Below are positions 39,823 to 51,635 of a stretch of DNA of 64,000 nucleotides, one piece after another. The stretch's first letter is position 1. Each line of letters starts with the position of its first letter. Source of the DNA: Crossaster papposus (lineage: Eukaryota; Echinodermata; Asteroidea; Velatida; Solasteridae); contig JBAIAA010000705.1 of assembly GCA_037893245.1 (NCBI GenBank), positions 170,895 through 234,894 of the forward strand, given 5' to 3'. Both the position numbers and the translations under genes were made by a program. Under the pieces are notes generated by a model. It searched no databases. It saw nothing but the letters and a program-made list of their open reading frames with translations, and was not told the origin of the DNA.

Positions 39823-40130
39823 AACACATTAAGAACTATTTTGACGGAGTAATATATTATAAATCATGGTGTTTTGGGAGCAAAATTTAGGATAATTTCA
39901 ACTAATAATTGAATCGAACAATTTTTCAAGTGAAAACATAATGTGGTGTAATCTTATTCAAATACCGTTTTATTTACCATCAGAATCGTGTGGTGCTTAT
40001 TGGCTCCAGAAATAGTTTTAGTTTTCTTTTATAAAAAATACCTTAAAATTACCATCTAACTTTACCTTAACAAAGGGACTGCTAGGTGTGTCTTACAGAG
40101 GGAGGGGGAAGTTTGTCTTACAATAAGTGC
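39823..40130. other. AT-rich left arm of the insert, no gene seen
   Basis: This stretch lies between the LINE junction and the first recognisable 41-bp unit. It is rich in A and T. It contains a weak internal repeat (GTGTCTTACA near 40088 and TTGTCTTACA near 40114) and no open frame worth reporting. It presumably is the non-repetitive end of the inserted element. Confidence 0.5.
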
Positions 40131-40134
40131 TTGC

Positions 40135-40240
40135 GAAATGACAACCCCCGTTTGGTCTCTGAATGTAAGGATGCGATTTGACAACCCTTTATTAAATCTT
40201 AGAATGGAAGGATGCGACTTGACGACCTTTCATTCAAATT
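40135..40240. repeat. Diverged outlying units of the 41-bp minisatellite
   Basis: Sequences such as GAATGTAAGGATGCGATTTG and AGAATGGAAGGATGCGACTT match the 41-bp unit with several differences. They are separated from the main array by about 260 bp of unrelated sequence, so the array once extended further left. Confidence 0.8.
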
Positions 40241-40504
40241 CAAATTTTTATTGTCCATCGAAAATGGAAATTTGCCTTGTCGAACATGCTCGTAAATTAA
40301 AATATTTGAGTTACAAATTACAAATTATTACAATAAAAGAGAAACAAAATATGAATTAAAAACCTTTAACAACCTACAAACAACTACCCCTCAAAACCAC
40401 CAACCCCTTCCGACCATTGTCTTTCCCACCAAAACTAGGTGGCTATATTAAACATATTAAACTGAACTTAAGACAAATAATAGCCAAATTCATTTCAATC
40501 TTAT
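40241..40504. other. Foreign spacer splitting the 41-bp array, possible small retroposon tail
   Basis: This A/T-rich stretch interrupts the minisatellite. It opens with TTTTTATTGTCCATCGAAAA then TGGAAATTTG, in which GTCCAT and ATGGAA can pair as a hairpin. The TTTATTGTCCAT...ATGGAAATTTG pattern resembles terminal segments of dispersed retroposons in animal genomes, from memory only. The flanks (CATTCAAA on the left, CATTTCAA on the right) could be a decayed target duplication. No coding sequence was seen. Confidence 0.35.
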
Positions 40505-41914
40505 AGAATGAAAGGGTGTGACTTGACAACACTCCACTAAACTTAGAATGAAAGGGTGCGATTTGACAACACTTCATTTAAACTTGGAATGAAAGGGTGC
40601 GATTTGACAACACTCCATTTAAACTTAGAATGAAAGGGTGCGATTTGACAACCCCCCATTTAAACTTGGAATGAAAGGGTGCGATTTGACAACCCTCCAT
40701 TTAAACTTAGAATGAAAGCGTTCGATTTCACCACCCCCCATTTAAACTTATAATGAAAGGGTGCGATTTGACAACCCTCCATTTATTCTGAGAATGAAAG
40801 GGTGCGATTTGAAAACCCTCTATTTAAACTTAGAATGAAAGGGTGTGACTTGACAACACTCCACTAAACTTAGAATGAAAGGGTGCGATTTGACAACACT
40901 TCATTTAAACTTGGAATGAAAGGGTGCGATTTGACAACACTCCATTTAAACTTAGAATGAAAGGGTGCGATTTGACAACCCCCCATTTAAACTTGGAATG
41001 AAAGGGTGCGATTTGACAACCCTCCATTTAAACTTAGAATGAAAGCGTTCGATTTCACCACCCCCCATTTAAACTTATAATGAAAGGGTGCGATTTGACA
41101 ACCCTCCATTTATTCTGAGAATGAAAGGGTGCGATTTGAAAACCCTCTATTTAAACTTAGAATGAAAGGGTGCGATTTGACAACCCTCCATTTAAACTTA
41201 GAATGAAAGGATGCGATTTGACCACCCCCCATTTAAACTTAGAATGAAAAAGTGCGATTTGACAACCCTCCATTTAAACTGAGAATGAAAGGGTGCTATT
41301 TGACAACCCTCCGTTTATTCTGAGAATGAAAGGGTGTGATTTGAAAACCCTCCATTTAAACTTAGAATGAAAGGATTCGATTTGACCACCCCCCATTTAA
41401 ACTTAGAATGAAAGAGTGCGATTTGACAACCCTCCATTTAAACTGAGAATGAAAGGGTGCTATTTGACAACCCTCCATTTATTCTGAGAATGAAAGGGTG
41501 CGATTTGAAAACCCTCCATTTAAACTTAGAATGAAAGGGTGCGTTTTGACAACCCTCCATTTAAACTTAGAATGAAAGCGTGCGATTTGACCACCCCCAA
41601 TTTAAACTTATAATGAAAGGGTGCGATTTGACAACCCTCCATTTAAACTTAGAATGAAAGCGTGCGATTTGACCACCCCCAATTTAAACTTATAATAAAA
41701 GGGTGCGATTTGACAACCCTCCATTTAAACTTAGAATGAAAGGGTGCGATTTGAAAACCCTCCATTTAAACTTAGAATGAAAGGGTGCGTTTTGACAACC
41801 CTCCATTTAAACTTAGAATGAAAGCGTGCGATTTGACCACCCCCAATTTAAACTTATAATGAAAGGGTGCGATTTGACAACCCTCCATTTAAACTTAGAA
41901 TGAAAGGGTGCGAA
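40505..41914. repeat. 41-bp minisatellite, about 34 units
   Basis: Units begin AGAATGAAAGGGTGCGATTT, continue GACAACCCTCCATTTAAACTT and repeat every 41 bp (for example 41528 and 41569). Within it an eight-unit block of about 327 bp is duplicated: the GTGTGACTTGACAACACTCC unit occurs at 40505 and 40832, and the GCGTTCGATTTCACCACC unit follows at the same offset in each. Two more diverged units lie to the left at about 40135-40235, beyond a spacer. The last unit breaks at GGTGCGAATACATG next to the insert's terminal hairpin. Confidence 0.95.
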
Positions 41915-41940
41915 TACATGAGAATACATGTAGAAGGATG

Positions 41941-42634
41941 CTGTAATTATTGCAGTCTCTTCGATCTCCTTTTCGTTTGTACAACGTTATTATTTTTGCA
42001 TTCTTGAACTCCTGAGGTACACTTTTGGCAGACCAACAAAGGGAAACAAGGTGGTGTAGTTTCTCAGCTAAGGGATCAATGCCAGCTTTCAGAAGTTCCG
42101 CAGAAATGGCATCTGTACCAGCAGCCTTACCAAGTGGCATTCTTTTGATGGCAGCTGTCACCTCTTCTAGATCAGGTTCTAAATCTAAGTCAATCTTTGG
42201 TGGTGCATTATAGGGAGAGAGGCGATTGTATCGGATGAGACCCGACTCTGCCCTGTGTAGAGTTCACTGTAGTGCTCAATCCAGCGATTCAGTTTGTTGG
42301 ATTTGTCTTTGATTACGGTACCATCCTTCTGTTTGAGTACTCCACTGGACTGAGTAGTTGGTCCTGTGGCCCTCTTAATTCCTGCGTACATCCCTCTGGT
42401 GTCACCGCGGTCCCTTGCAGTTTGAATATCCAGGCAGATGGAATCCCAATACTCACGAGCACAAGCGCGAACTGCTCTTTGGGCATCGGCTCTTGCAATA
42501 CGATGGGCAGTGCGAGCCTGTCTGGTTGGTCGAGCTTTCAAACGTAGTAGAGCCTTCCTCTTCTCCTCCAGTACAGGTTGGATGATAGGGAGTGAGGCAT
42601 TGTACCAGTCAGGATTTTGTTTACCTTTTTTGAC
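41941..42634 (-). pseudogene. Non-LTR retrotransposon ORF2, pre-RT linker and first RT motifs (N-terminal part)
   Basis: On the minus strand from 42634 down, the frame reads through NPDWYNASLPIIQPVLEEKR and an arginine/alanine-rich helical linker. It continues to LNRWIEHYSELYTG, a typical pre-RT segment. After a frameshift near 42215 it resumes with EEVTAAIKRMPLGKAAGTDA, ISAELLK, VPQEFKNAKIITLYKRKGDR and DCNNY. The MP-GK--G-D motif and the LYKKGDR-NNY motif are hallmarks of LINE reverse transcriptases just before the RGI motif, which here lies on the other side of the insert at 39822. The endonuclease domain is missing because the 643-bp satellite begins at 42635. It belongs to the same element as 38945-39822. 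Confidence 0.88.
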
Positions 42635-42679
42635 ACAGTAACCACTTCAAAAAAATAAATGCGGTGGACTTGCTGTTCT

Positions 42680-42727
42680 AAAATGGCGCGTAAAATGGCG
42701 TGCTACAGTTTAGTGCGCCGCCATCTT
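42680..42727. promoter_or_regulatory. Cluster of three YY1-type ATGGCG motifs, repeated in nearly every 643-bp monomer
   Basis: In the first monomer AAAATGGCG occurs at 42680-42688 and 42692-42700 on the plus strand. AAGATGGCGGC occurs on the minus strand at 42717-42727. All three fit the known YY1/Pho core AAnATGG with the favoured CG extension. The cluster recurs in each full monomer. It also survives in the 169-bp truncated copy, because the deletion starts just downstream. Monomer 2 changes one flanking base of the third site. Binding is not shown; only the motif match is. Confidence 0.4.
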
Positions 42728-42763
42728 TGATTCATATAGGTTCTACTACACTAAATACGGCGC

Positions 42764-42806
42764 TCATTGTAACCAACACAAAAATTGAAAGAAAGAGCGC
42801 CGCCTG
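42764..42806. other. Inverted repeat GGCGCTC / GAGCGCC inside the 643-bp monomer
   Basis: A perfect 7-bp inverted pair is separated by 29 nt (ATTGTAACC... to ...GAAAGAAA) just downstream of the ATGGCG cluster, and it recurs in each full monomer. A second short hairpin, GGCCCAG CT CTGGGCC, lies near 42956. These could be structure-forming sites or chance. Confidence 0.45.
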
Positions 42807-45800
42807 GTGACGCTCATGAGTAGAGTGGCCATATTTTTTTGACTGGAAATCAAAGATTAAGACTCCTAGAACAATTTTCTTTTCAAATTTATAGGGGTTG
42901 ACCGAATGAATTTTTTTTTATACTCCTCTCCGCACAAACCACCCCTAAACTGGTGGCCCAGCTCTGGGCCCAGGTATCAATGTAGCCCCCCGCCTCTATG
43001 CGAAATAGACCCTGGTATTGGTCTTTTCTGTGAACGAAATCCCCCGAGTTGGAAGCCACGGGTCACCAATTCTTGATTTCCACAATTATTTCTACAATCA
43101 GTCCAATGTATAGGCCCCAGGGACCTCTTATTCAAAATTACCGGAGGGATCACAAAATATTAATGAGCTCGCGCGCAGTCATTTTCACTGATTTAGTCAC
43201 ATGCACCCTTTAATAGCACTTACTGGGGCCTTTGGTAAGAAAAATGGGACTCAAAACAATGACAATTTACCTAAGATACAGTAACCACTTCAAAAAAATA
43301 AATGCGGTGGACTTGCTGTTCTAAAATGGCGCGTAAAATGGCGTGCTACAGTTTAGTGCGCCGCCATCTGTGATTCATATAGGTTCTACTACACTAAATA
43401 CGGCGCTCATTGTAACCAACACAAAAATTGAAAGAAAGAGCGCCGCCTGGTGACGCTCATGAGTAGAGTGGCCATATTTTTTTGACTGGAAATCAAAGAT
43501 TAAGACTCCTAGAACAATTTTCTTTTCAAATTTATAGGGGTTGACCGAATGAATTTTTTTTTATACTCCTCTCCGCACAAACCACCCCTAAACTGGTGGC
43601 CCAGCTCTGGGCCCAGGTATCAATGTAGCCCCCCGCCTCTATGCGAAATAGACCCTGGTATTGGTCTTTTCTGTGAACGAAATCCCCCGAGTTGGAAGCC
43701 ACGGGTCACCAATTCTTGATTTCCACAATTATTTCTACAATCAGTCCAATGTATAGGCCCCAGGGACCTCTTATTCAAAATTACCGGAGGGATCACAAAA
43801 TATTAATGAGCTCGCGCGCAGTCATTTTCACTGATTTAGTCACATGCACCCTTTAATAGCACTTACTGGGGCCTTTGGTAAGAAAAATGGGACTCAAAAC
43901 AATGACAATTTACCTAAGATACAGTAACCACTTCAAAAAAATAAATGCGGTGGACTTGCTGTTCTAAAATGGCGCGTAAAATGGCGTGCTACAGTTTAGT
44001 GCGCCGCCATCTTTGATTCATATAGGTTCTACTACACTAAATACGGCGCTCATTGTAACCAACACAAAAATTGAAAGAAAGAGCGCCGCCTGGTGACGCT
44101 CATGAGTAGAGTGGCCATATTTTTTTGACTGGAAATCAAAGATTAAGACTCCTAGAACAATTTTCTTTTCAAATTTATAGGGGTTGACCGAATGAATTTT
44201 TTTTATACTCCTCTCCGCACAAACCACCCCTAAACTGGTGGCCCAGCTCTGGGCCCAGGTATCAATGTAGCCCCCCGCCTCTATGCGAAATAGACCCTGG
44301 TATTGGTCTTTTCTGTGAACGAAATCCCCCGAGTTGGAAGCCACGGGTCACCAATTCTTGATTTCCACAATTATTTCTACAATCAGTCCAATGTATAGGC
44401 CCCAGGGACCTCTTATTCAAAATTACCGGAGGGATCACAAAATATTAATGAGCTCGCGCGCAGTCATTTTCACTGATTTAGTCACATGCACCCTTTAATA
44501 GCACTTACTGGGGCCTTTGGTAAGAAAAATGGGACTCAAAACAATGACAATTTACCTAAGATACAGTAACCACTTCAAAAAAATAAATGCGGTGGACTTG
44601 CTGTTCTAAAATGGCGCGTAAAATGGCGTGCTACAGTTTAGTGCGCCGCCATCTTTGATTCATATAGGTTCTACTACACTAAATACGGCGCTCATTGTAA
44701 CCAACACAAAAATTGAAAGAAAGAGCGCCGCCTGGTGACGCTCATGAGTAGAGTGGCCATATTTTTTTGACTGGAAATCAAAGATTAAGACTCCTAGAAC
44801 AATTTTCTTTTCAAATTTATAGGGGTTGACCGAATGAATTTTTTTTTATACTCCTCTCCGCACAAACCACCCCTAAACTGGTGGCCCAGCTCTGGGCCCA
44901 GGTATCAATGTAGCCCCCCGCCTCTATGCGAAATAGACCCTGGTATTGGTCTTTTCTGTGAACGAAATCCCCCGAGTTGGAAGCCACGGGTCACCAATTC
45001 TTGATTTCCACAATTATTTCTACAATCAGTCCAATGTATAGGCCCCAGGGACCTCTTATTCAAAATTACCGGAGGGATCACAAAATATTAATGAGCTCGC
45101 GCGCAGTCATTTTCACTGATTTAGTCACATGCACCCTTTAATAGCACTTACTGGGGCCTTTGGTAAGAAAAATGGGACTCAAAACAATGACAATTTACCT
45201 AAGATACAGTAACCACTTCAAAAAAATAAATGCGGTGGACTTGCTGTTCTAAAATGGCGCGTAAAATGGCGTGCTACAGTTTAGTGCGCCGCCATCTTTG
45301 ATTCATATAGGTTCTACTACACTAAATACGGCGCTCATTGTAACCAACACAAAAATTGAAAGAAAGAGCGCCGCCTGGTGACGCTCATGAGTAGAGTGGC
45401 CATATTTTTTTGACTGGAAATCAAAGATTAAGACTCCTAGAACAATTTTCTTTTCAAATTTATAGGGGTTGACCGAATGAATTTTTTTTTATACTCCTCT
45501 CCGCACAAACCACCCCTAAACTGGTGGCCCAGCTCTGGGCCCAGGTATCAATGTAGCCCCCCGCCTCTATGCGAAATAGACCCTGGTATTGGTCTTTTCT
45601 GTGAACGAAATCCCCCGAGTTGGAAGCCACGGGTCACCAATTCTTGATTTCCACAATTATTTCTACAATCAGTCCAATGTATAGGCCCCAGGGACCTCTT
45701 ATTCAAAATTACCGGAGGGATCACAAAATATTAATGAGCTCGCGCGCAGTCATTTTCACTGATTTAGTCACATGCACCCTTTAATAGCACTTACTGGGGC

Positions 45801-48800
45801 CTTTGGTAAGAAAAATGGGACTCAAAACAATGACAATTTACCTAAGATACAGTAACCACTTCAAAAAAATAAATGCGGTGGACTTGCTGTTCTAAAATGG
45901 CGCGTAAAATGGCGTGCTACAGTTTAGTGCGCCGCCATCTTTGATTCATATAGGTTCTACTACACTAAATACGGCGCTCATTGTAACCAACACAAAAATT
46001 GAAAGAAAGAGCGCCGCCTGGTGACGCTCATGAGTAGAGTGGCCATATTTTTTTGACTGGAAATCAAAGATTAAGACTCCTAGAACAATTTTCTTTTCAA
46101 ATTTATAGGGGTTGACCGAATGAATTTTTTTTTATACTCCTCTCCGCACAAACCACCCCTAAACTGGTGGCCCAGCTCTGGGCCCAGGTATCAATGTAGC
46201 CCCCCGCCTCTATGCGAAATAGACCCTGGTATTGGTCTTTTCTGTGAACGAAATCCCCCGAGTTGGAAGCCACGGGTCACCAATTCTTGATTTCCACAAT
46301 TATTTCTACAATCAGTCCAATGTATAGGCCCCAGGGACCTCTTATTCAAAATTACCGGAGGGATCACAAAATATTAATGAGCTCGCGCGCAGTCATTTTC
46401 ACTGATTTAGTCACATGCACCCTTTAATAGCACTTACTGGGGCCTTTGGTAAGAAAAATGGGACTCAAAACAATGACAATTTACCTAAGATACAGTAACC
46501 ACTTCAAAAAAATAAATGCGGTGGACTTGCTGTTCTAAAATGGCGCGTAAAATGGCGTGCTACAGTTTAGTGCGCCGCCATCTTTGATTCATATAGGTTC
46601 TACTACACTAAATACGGCGCTCATTGTAACCAACACAAAAATTGAAAGAAAGAGCGCCGCCTGGTGACGCTCATGAGTAGAGTGGCCATATTTTTTTGAC
46701 TGGAAATCAAAGATTAAGACTCCTAGAACAATTTTCTTTTCAAATTTATAGGGGTTGACCGAATGAATTTTTTTTTATACTCCTCTCCGCACAAACCACC
46801 CCTAAACTGGTGGCCCAGCTCTGGGCCCAGGTATCAATGTAGCCCCCCGCCTCTATGCGAAATAGACCCTGGTATTGGTCTTTTCTGTGAACGAAATCCC
46901 CCGAGTTGGAAGCCACGGGTCACCAATTCTTGATTTCCACAATTATTTCTACAATCAGTCCAATGTATAGGCCCCAGGGACCTCTTATTCAAAATTACCG
47001 GAGGGATCACAAAATATTAATGAGCTCGCGCGCAGTCATTTTCACTGATTTAGTCACATGCACCCTTTAATAGCACTTACTGGGGCCTTTGGTAAGAAAA
47101 ATGGGACTCAAAACAATGACAATTTACCTAAGATACAGTAACCACTTCAAAAAAATAAATGCGGTGGACTTGCTGTTCTAAAATGGCGCGTAAAATGGCG
47201 TGCTACAGTTTAGTGCGCCGCCATCTTTGATTCATATAGGTTCTACTACACTAAATACGGCGCTCATTGTAACCAACACAAAAATTGAAAGAAAGAGCGC
47301 CGCCTGGTGACGCTCATGAGTAGAGTGGCCATATTTTTTTGACTGGAAATCAAAGATTAAGACTCCTAGAACAATTTTCTTTTCAAATTTATAGGGGTTG
47401 ACCGAATGAATTTTTTTTTATACTCCTCTCCGCACAAACCACCCCTAAACTGGTGGCCCAGCTCTGGGCCCAGGTATCAATGTAGCCCCCCGCCTCTATG
47501 CGAAATAGACCCTGGTATTGGTCTTTTCTGTGAACGAAATCCCCCGAGTTGGAAGCCACGGGTCACCAATTCTTGATTTCCACAATTATTTCTACAATCA
47601 GTCCAATGTATAGGCCCCAGGGACCTCTTATTCAAAATTACCGGAGGGATCACAAAATATTAATGAGCTCGCGCGCAGTCATTTTCACTGATTTAGTCAC
47701 ATGCACCCTTTAATAGCACTTACTGGGGCCTTTGGTAAGAAAAATGGGACTCAAAACAATGACAATTTACCTAAGATACAGTAACCACTTCAAAAAAATA
47801 AATGCGGTGGACTTGCTGTTCTAAAATGGCGCGTAAAATGGCGTGCTACAGTTTAGTGCGCCGCCATCTTTGATTCATATAGGTTCTACTACACTAAATA
47901 CGGCGCTCATTGTAACCAACACAAAAATTGAAAGAAAGAGCGCCGCCTGGTGACGCTCATGAGTAGAGTGGCCATATTTTTTTGACTGGAAATCAAAGAT
48001 TAAGACTCCTAGAACAATTTTCTTTTCAAATTTATAGGGGTTGACCGAATGAATTTTTTTTTATACTCCTCTCCGCACAAACCACCCCTAAACTGGTGGC
48101 CCAGCTCTGGGCCCAGGTATCAATGTAGCCCCCCGCCTCTATGCGAAATAGACCCTGGTATTGGTCTTTTCTGTGAACGAAATCCCCCGAGTTGGAAGCC
48201 ACGGGTCACCAATTCTTGATTTCCACAATTATTTCTACAATCAGTCCAATGTATAGGCCCCAGGGACCTCTTATTCAAAATTACCGGAGGGATCACAAAA
48301 TATTAATGAGCTCGCGCGCAGTCATTTTCACTGATTTAGTCACATGCACCCTTTAATAGCACTTACTGGGGCCTTTGGTAAGAAAAATGGGACTCAAAAC
48401 AATGACAATTTACCTAAGATACAGTAACCACTTCAAAAAAATAAATGCGGTGGACTTGCTGTTCTAAAATGGCGCGTAAAATGGCGTGCTACAGTTTAGT
48501 GCGCCGCCATCTTTGATTCATATAGGTTCTACTACACTAAATACGGCGCTCATTGTAACCAACACAAAAATTGAAAGAAAGAGCGCCGCCTGGTGACGCT
48601 CATGAGTAGAGTGGCCATATTTTTTTGACTGGAAATCAAAGATTAAGACTCCTAGAACAATTTTCTTTTCAAATTTATAGGGGTTGACCGAATGAATTTT
48701 TTTTTATACTCCTCTCCGCACAAACCACCCCTAAACTGGTGGCCCAGCTCTGGGCCCAGGTATCAATGTAGCCCCCCGCCTCTATGCGAAATAGACCCTG

Positions 48801-51635
48801 GTATTGGTCTTTTCTGTGAACGAAATCCCCCGAGTTGGAAGCCACGGGTCACCAATTCTTGATTTCCACAATTATTTCTACAATCAGTCCAATGTATAGG
48901 CCCCAGGGACCTCTTATTCAAAATTACCGGAGGGATCACAAAATATTAATGAGCTCGCGCGCAGTCATTTTCACTGATTTAGTCACATGCACCCTTTAAT
49001 AGCACTTACTGGGGCCTTTGGTAAGAAAAATGGGACTCAAAACAATGACAATTTACCTAAGATACAGTAACCACTTCAAAAAAATAAATGCGGTGGACTT
49101 GCTGTTCTAAAATGGCGCGTAAAATGGCGTGCTACAGTTTAGTGCGCCGCCATCTTTGATTCATATAGGTTCTACTACACTAAATACGGCGCTCATTGTA
49201 ACCAACACAAAAATTGAAAGAAAGAGCGCCGCCTGGTGACGCTCATGAGTAGAGTGGCCATATTTTTTTGACTGGAAATCAAAGATTAAGACTCCTAGAA
49301 CAATTTTCTTTTCAAATTTATAGGGGTTGACCGAATGAATTTTTTTTTATACTCCTCTCCGCACAAACCACCCCTAAACTGGTGGCCCAGCTCTGGGCCC
49401 AGGTATCAATGTAGCCCCCCGCCTCTATGCGAAATAGACCCTGGTATTGGTCTTTTCTGTGAACGAAATCCCCCGAGTTGGAAGCCACGGGTCACCAATT
49501 CTTGATTTCCACAATTATTTCTACAATCAGTCCAATGTATAGGCCCCAGGGACCTCTTATTCAAAATTACCGGAGGGATCACAAAATATTAATGAGCTCG
49601 CGCGCAGTCATTTTCACTGATTTAGTCACATGCACCCTTTAATAGCACTTACTGGGGCCTTTGGTAAGAAAAATGGGACTCAAAACAATGACAATTTACC
49701 TAAGATACAGTAACCACTTCAAAAAAATAAATGCGGTGGACTTGCTGTTCTAAAATGGCGCGTAAAATGGCGTGCTACAGTTTAGTGCGCCGCCATCTTT
49801 GATTCATATAGGTTCTACTACACTAAATACGGCGCTCATTGTAACCAACACAAAAATTGAAAGAAAGAGCGCCGCCTGGTGACGCTCATGAGTAGAGTGG
49901 CCATATTTTTTTGACTGGAAATCAAAGATTAAGACTCCTAGAACAATTTTCTTTTCAAATTTATAGGGGTTGACCGAATGAATTTTTTTTTATACTCCTC
50001 TCCGCACAAACCACCCCTAAACTGGTGGCCCAGCTCTGGGCCCAGGTATCAATGTAGCCCCCCGCCTCTATGCGAAATAGACCCTGGTATTGGTCTTTTC
50101 TGTGAACGAAATCCCCCGAGTTGGAAGCCACGGGTCACCAATTCTTGATTTCCACAATTATTTCTACAATCAGTCCAATGTATAGGCCCCAGGGACCTCT
50201 TATTCAAAATTACCGGAGGGATCACAAAATATTAATGAGCTCGCGCGCAGTCATTTTCACTGATTTAGTCACATGCACCCTTTAATAGCACTTACTGGGG
50301 CCTTTGGTAAGAAAAATGGGACTCAAAACAATGACAATTTACCTAAGATACAGTAACCACTTCAAAAAAATAAATGCGGTGGACTTGCTGTTCTAAAATG
50401 GCGCGTAAAATGGCGTGCTACAGTTTAGTGCGCCGCCATCTTTGATTCATATAGGTTCTACTACACTAAATACGGCGCTCATTGTAACCAACACAAAAAT
50501 TGAAAGAAAGAGCGCCGCCTGGTGACGCTCATGAGTAGAGTGGCCATATTTTTTTGACTGGAAATCAAAGATTAAGACTCCTAGAACAATTTTCTTTTCA
50601 AATTTATAGGGGTTGACCGAATGAATTTTTTTTTATACTCCTCTCCGCACAAACCACCCCTAAACTGGTGGCCCAGCTCTGGGCCCAGGTATCAATGTAG
50701 CCCCCCGCCTCTATGCGAAATAGACCCTGGTATTGGTCTTTTCTGTGAACGAAATCCCCCGAGTTGGAAGCCACGGGTCACCAATTCTTGATTTCCACAA
50801 TTATTTCTACAATCAGTCCAATGTATAGGCCCCAGGGACCTCTTATTCAAAATTACCGGAGGGATCACAAAATATTAATGAGCTCGCGCGCAGTCATTTT
50901 CACTGATTTAGTCACATGCACCCTTTAATAGCACTTACTGGGGCCTTTGGTAAGAAAAATGGGACTCAAAACAATGACAATTTACCTAAGATACAGTAAC
51001 CACTTCAAAAAAATAAATGCGGTGGACTTGCTGTTCTAAAATGGCGCGTAAAATGGCGTGCTACAGTTTAGTGCGCCGCCATCTTTGATTCATATAGGTT
51101 CTACTACACTAAATACGGCGCTCATTGTAACCAACACAAAAATTGAAAGAAAGAGCGCCGCCTGGTGACGCTCATGAGTAGAGTGGCCATATTTTTTTGA
51201 CTGGAAATCAAAGATTAAGACTCCTAGAACAATTTTCTTTTCAAATTTATAGGGGTTGACCGAATGAATTTTTTTTTATACTCCTCTCCGCACAAACCAC
51301 CCCTAAACTGGTGGCCCAGCTCTGGGCCCAGGTATCAATGTAGCCCCCCGCCTCTATGCGAAATAGACCCTGGTATTGGTCTTTTCTGTGAACGAAATCC
51401 CCCGAGTTGGAAGCCACGGGTCACCAATTCTTGATTTCCACAATTATTTCTACAATCAGTCCAATGTATAGGCCCCAGGGACCTCTTATTCAAAATTACC
51501 GGAGGGATCACAAAATATTAATGAGCTCGCGCGCAGTCATTTTCACTGATTTAGTCACATGCACCCTTTAATAGCACTTACTGGGGCCTTTGGTAAGAAA
51601 AATGGGACTCAAAACAATGACAATTTACCTAAGAT

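Larger units (their letters stand above)
39821..41940. mobile_element. 2.12-kb insert inside the LINE, Helitron-like non-autonomous candidate with internal minisatellite
   Basis: Removing this stretch joins GATACCT (to 39820) to CTGTAATTATT (from 41941). On the minus strand that restores the conserved RT motif NNYRGI with no base gained or lost. A CT dinucleotide is present at both edges (39821-39822 and 41941-41942), so there is either a 2-bp target duplication or none. No terminal inverted repeat was seen. The right end has a hairpin, TACATG / CATGTA with a 6-nt loop (41915-41932), ending 8 nt before the boundary. A left AT-rich part (39823-40130) without recognisable genes leads into a 41-bp tandem array. 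Terminal hairpin, internal tandem repeats and lack of inverted repeats recall Helitron/Helentron-derived elements. The canonical CTRR end and A-T target are absent, so the class is unproven. That it is an insertion is well supported. Confidence 0.7.

Noticed and set aside
40138..40359. 73-residue plus-strand open frame
   Set aside because: It begins in diverged 41-bp repeat units and ends in the A/T-rich spacer. It has no conserved feature.
39821..41940. Reading the two RT segments as two separate LINE copies
   Set aside because: Their motifs are complementary and non-overlapping, have the same orientation, and rejoin at the exact base within a conserved motif. One split element is simpler.
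42025..42641. Plus-strand and second minus-strand frames over the LINE linker
   Set aside because: They are antisense or out-of-frame shadows of the linker and early RT motifs.
43040..43062. CENP-B box in the 643-bp monomer (GAGTTGGAAGCCACGGG)
   Set aside because: TTGGAA and CGGG are present, but the leading TTCG is absent and the spacing to CGGG is wrong, so it does not meet the 17-bp consensus.
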